From: an uncultured Clostridium sp.
GTDB taxonomy: Bacteria; Bacillota; Clostridia; Lachnospirales; Lachnospiraceae
NCBI GenBank assembly: GCA_947643685.1
Contig: CANRXD010000145.1
Coordinates: forward strand, 1-5,366
Length of the DNA stretch: 5,366 nt
Direction of reading: 5' to 3'
Each line of letters starts with the position of its first letter. Within the stretch, counting starts at the first letter, position 1. A program made the translations under genes and the position numbers. A model generated the notes under the pieces. The model worked only from the letters and a program-made list of their open reading frames with translations. It searched no databases and was not told the origin of the DNA. Shown piece after piece: positions 4,679 through 5,366 of the stretch.

Positions 4679-5366
4679 ATGACAGACACCATGGAGTATA
4701 TCAAACGGGCACACCAGGGGGATAAAGAAGCCAGGGACTCGCTGGTTACAGAAAACATGGGACTGATCTGGAGTATTGTAAGGCGGTTTGCCGGCCGGGG
4801 ATACGAGCTGGAAGATTTGTTCCAGATCGGAAGCATCGGGCTTTTAAAGGCCATTGACAAGTTCGATCTGTCCATGGACGTGAAGCTATCTACCTATGCG
4901 GTCCCAATGATTACCGGGGAGATACGGAGATTCCTGCGGGACGACGGAATGATAAAGGTGAGCCGGCCTTTAAAGGAACTGGCAGTAAGAATCGGGGCTG
5001 CCAGAGAGAGGCTGGAATTTTCTCTGGGAAGGGAGCCCACCATTGAAGAGCTGGCGAAGGAGGTGGGAGCCAGCCGTGAAGAAGTGGCGGCATCTCTGGA
5101 GGCCGGGGCGGAGGTGGAATCCATCTACCGGCCCATGAGCAAAGAAGACGAAAATGGCGGCTGTCTTATTGATAAAATAGCAGAGAAAAGCTCGGAAAAT
5201 GAAAAGCTTTTAAACCGCATGGTGCTTGCGGATCTCTTAAAAAATTTAAATTCTCAGGAGAAGCAGATTATCATAAAGCGGTATTTTGAAAATAAAACGC
5301 AGACGGTGATTGCGAAAGATCTGGGTATTTCCCAGGTACAGGTATCCAGACTGGAAAAAAGAATTT
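4679..5366 (+). CDS. sigF: RNA polymerase sporulation sigma factor sigma-F (C-terminus cut by the window)
   Basis: This sigma-70-family factor directs the first forespore-specific transcription. Of an expected 250 or so residues, 229 are present. Region 2 is very well conserved: YELEDLFQIGSIGLLKAIDKFDLS (42-65), then STYAVPMITGEIRRFLRDDG (71-90), with KVSRPLKEL entering region 3. Region 4 near 188-229 carries the helix-turn-helix KTQTVIAKDLGISQVQVSRLEKR. The frame is open to the last base and ends in the typical C-terminal motif, so only a short tail is missing. I start at ATG 4679, five bases after the spoIIAB stop. AGGTGA (4668-4673) overlaps that stop, suggesting coupled synthesis of sigma factor and anti-sigma. 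An in-frame ATG at 4691 is a less likely start. Sigma-F rather than sigma-G is chosen because of the spoIIA operon. Confidence 0.96.
   Translation, partial: MTDTMEYIKRAHQGDKEARDSLVTENMGLIWSIVRRFAGRGYELEDLFQIGSIGLLKAIDKFDLSMDVKLSTYAVPMITGEIRRFLRDDGMIKVSRPLKELAVRIGAARERLEFSLGREPTIEELAKEVGASREEVAASLEAGAEVESIYRPMSKEDENGGCLIDKIAEKSSENEKLLNRMVLADLLKNLNSQEKQIIIKRYFENKTQTVIAKDLGISQVQVSRLEKRI

Overview
The window looks like chromosomal DNA from a spore-forming member of the Clostridia, most likely Lachnospiraceae (Clostridium cluster XIVa). The evidence is the intact order spoIIAA-spoIIAB-sigF, strong AGGAGG-type ribosome binding sites, a moderate GC content in the genes right of 1038, and a folC / small ORF / TPR-protein block directly upstream. 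The family-level placement is inferred from gene order and protein style, not from a database search.

Left part (1-828, minus strand): a visibly AT-richer, probably acquired module. A 70-residue XRE-type helix-turn-helix protein of the restriction-modification controller (C-protein) kind is followed, with a 1-base TAGTG stop/start overlap, by a gene that runs off the left edge and is best explained as a type II restriction endonuclease. In front of the controller gene lie three copies of (G/T)ACTYAT at exact 15-bp spacing, overlapping a promoter. This is the layout of an autoregulated C-box operator. No methyltransferase is visible in the window.

Middle gap (829-985): no convincing gene. It holds small inverted repeats, a short open stretch that may be a gene remnant, and one Spo0A-box-like heptamer. 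A sigma-A-type promoter (986-1014) then drives the rightward genes.

Central operon (1038-3854): folC (folate polyglutamylation) overlaps by ATGA a 46-codon acidic small protein. Three bases after that comes a membrane-anchored TPR protein. A strong intrinsic terminator ends the unit.

Right part (3855-5366): the spoIIA operon. SpoIIAA (anti-anti-sigma factor, Ser58 conserved), SpoIIAB (anti-sigma factor and serine kinase) and sigma-F (cut by the window edge shortly before its expected end) form the partner-switching module that activates forespore-specific transcription. A weak sigma-H-like promoter candidate lies between the terminator and spoIIAA.
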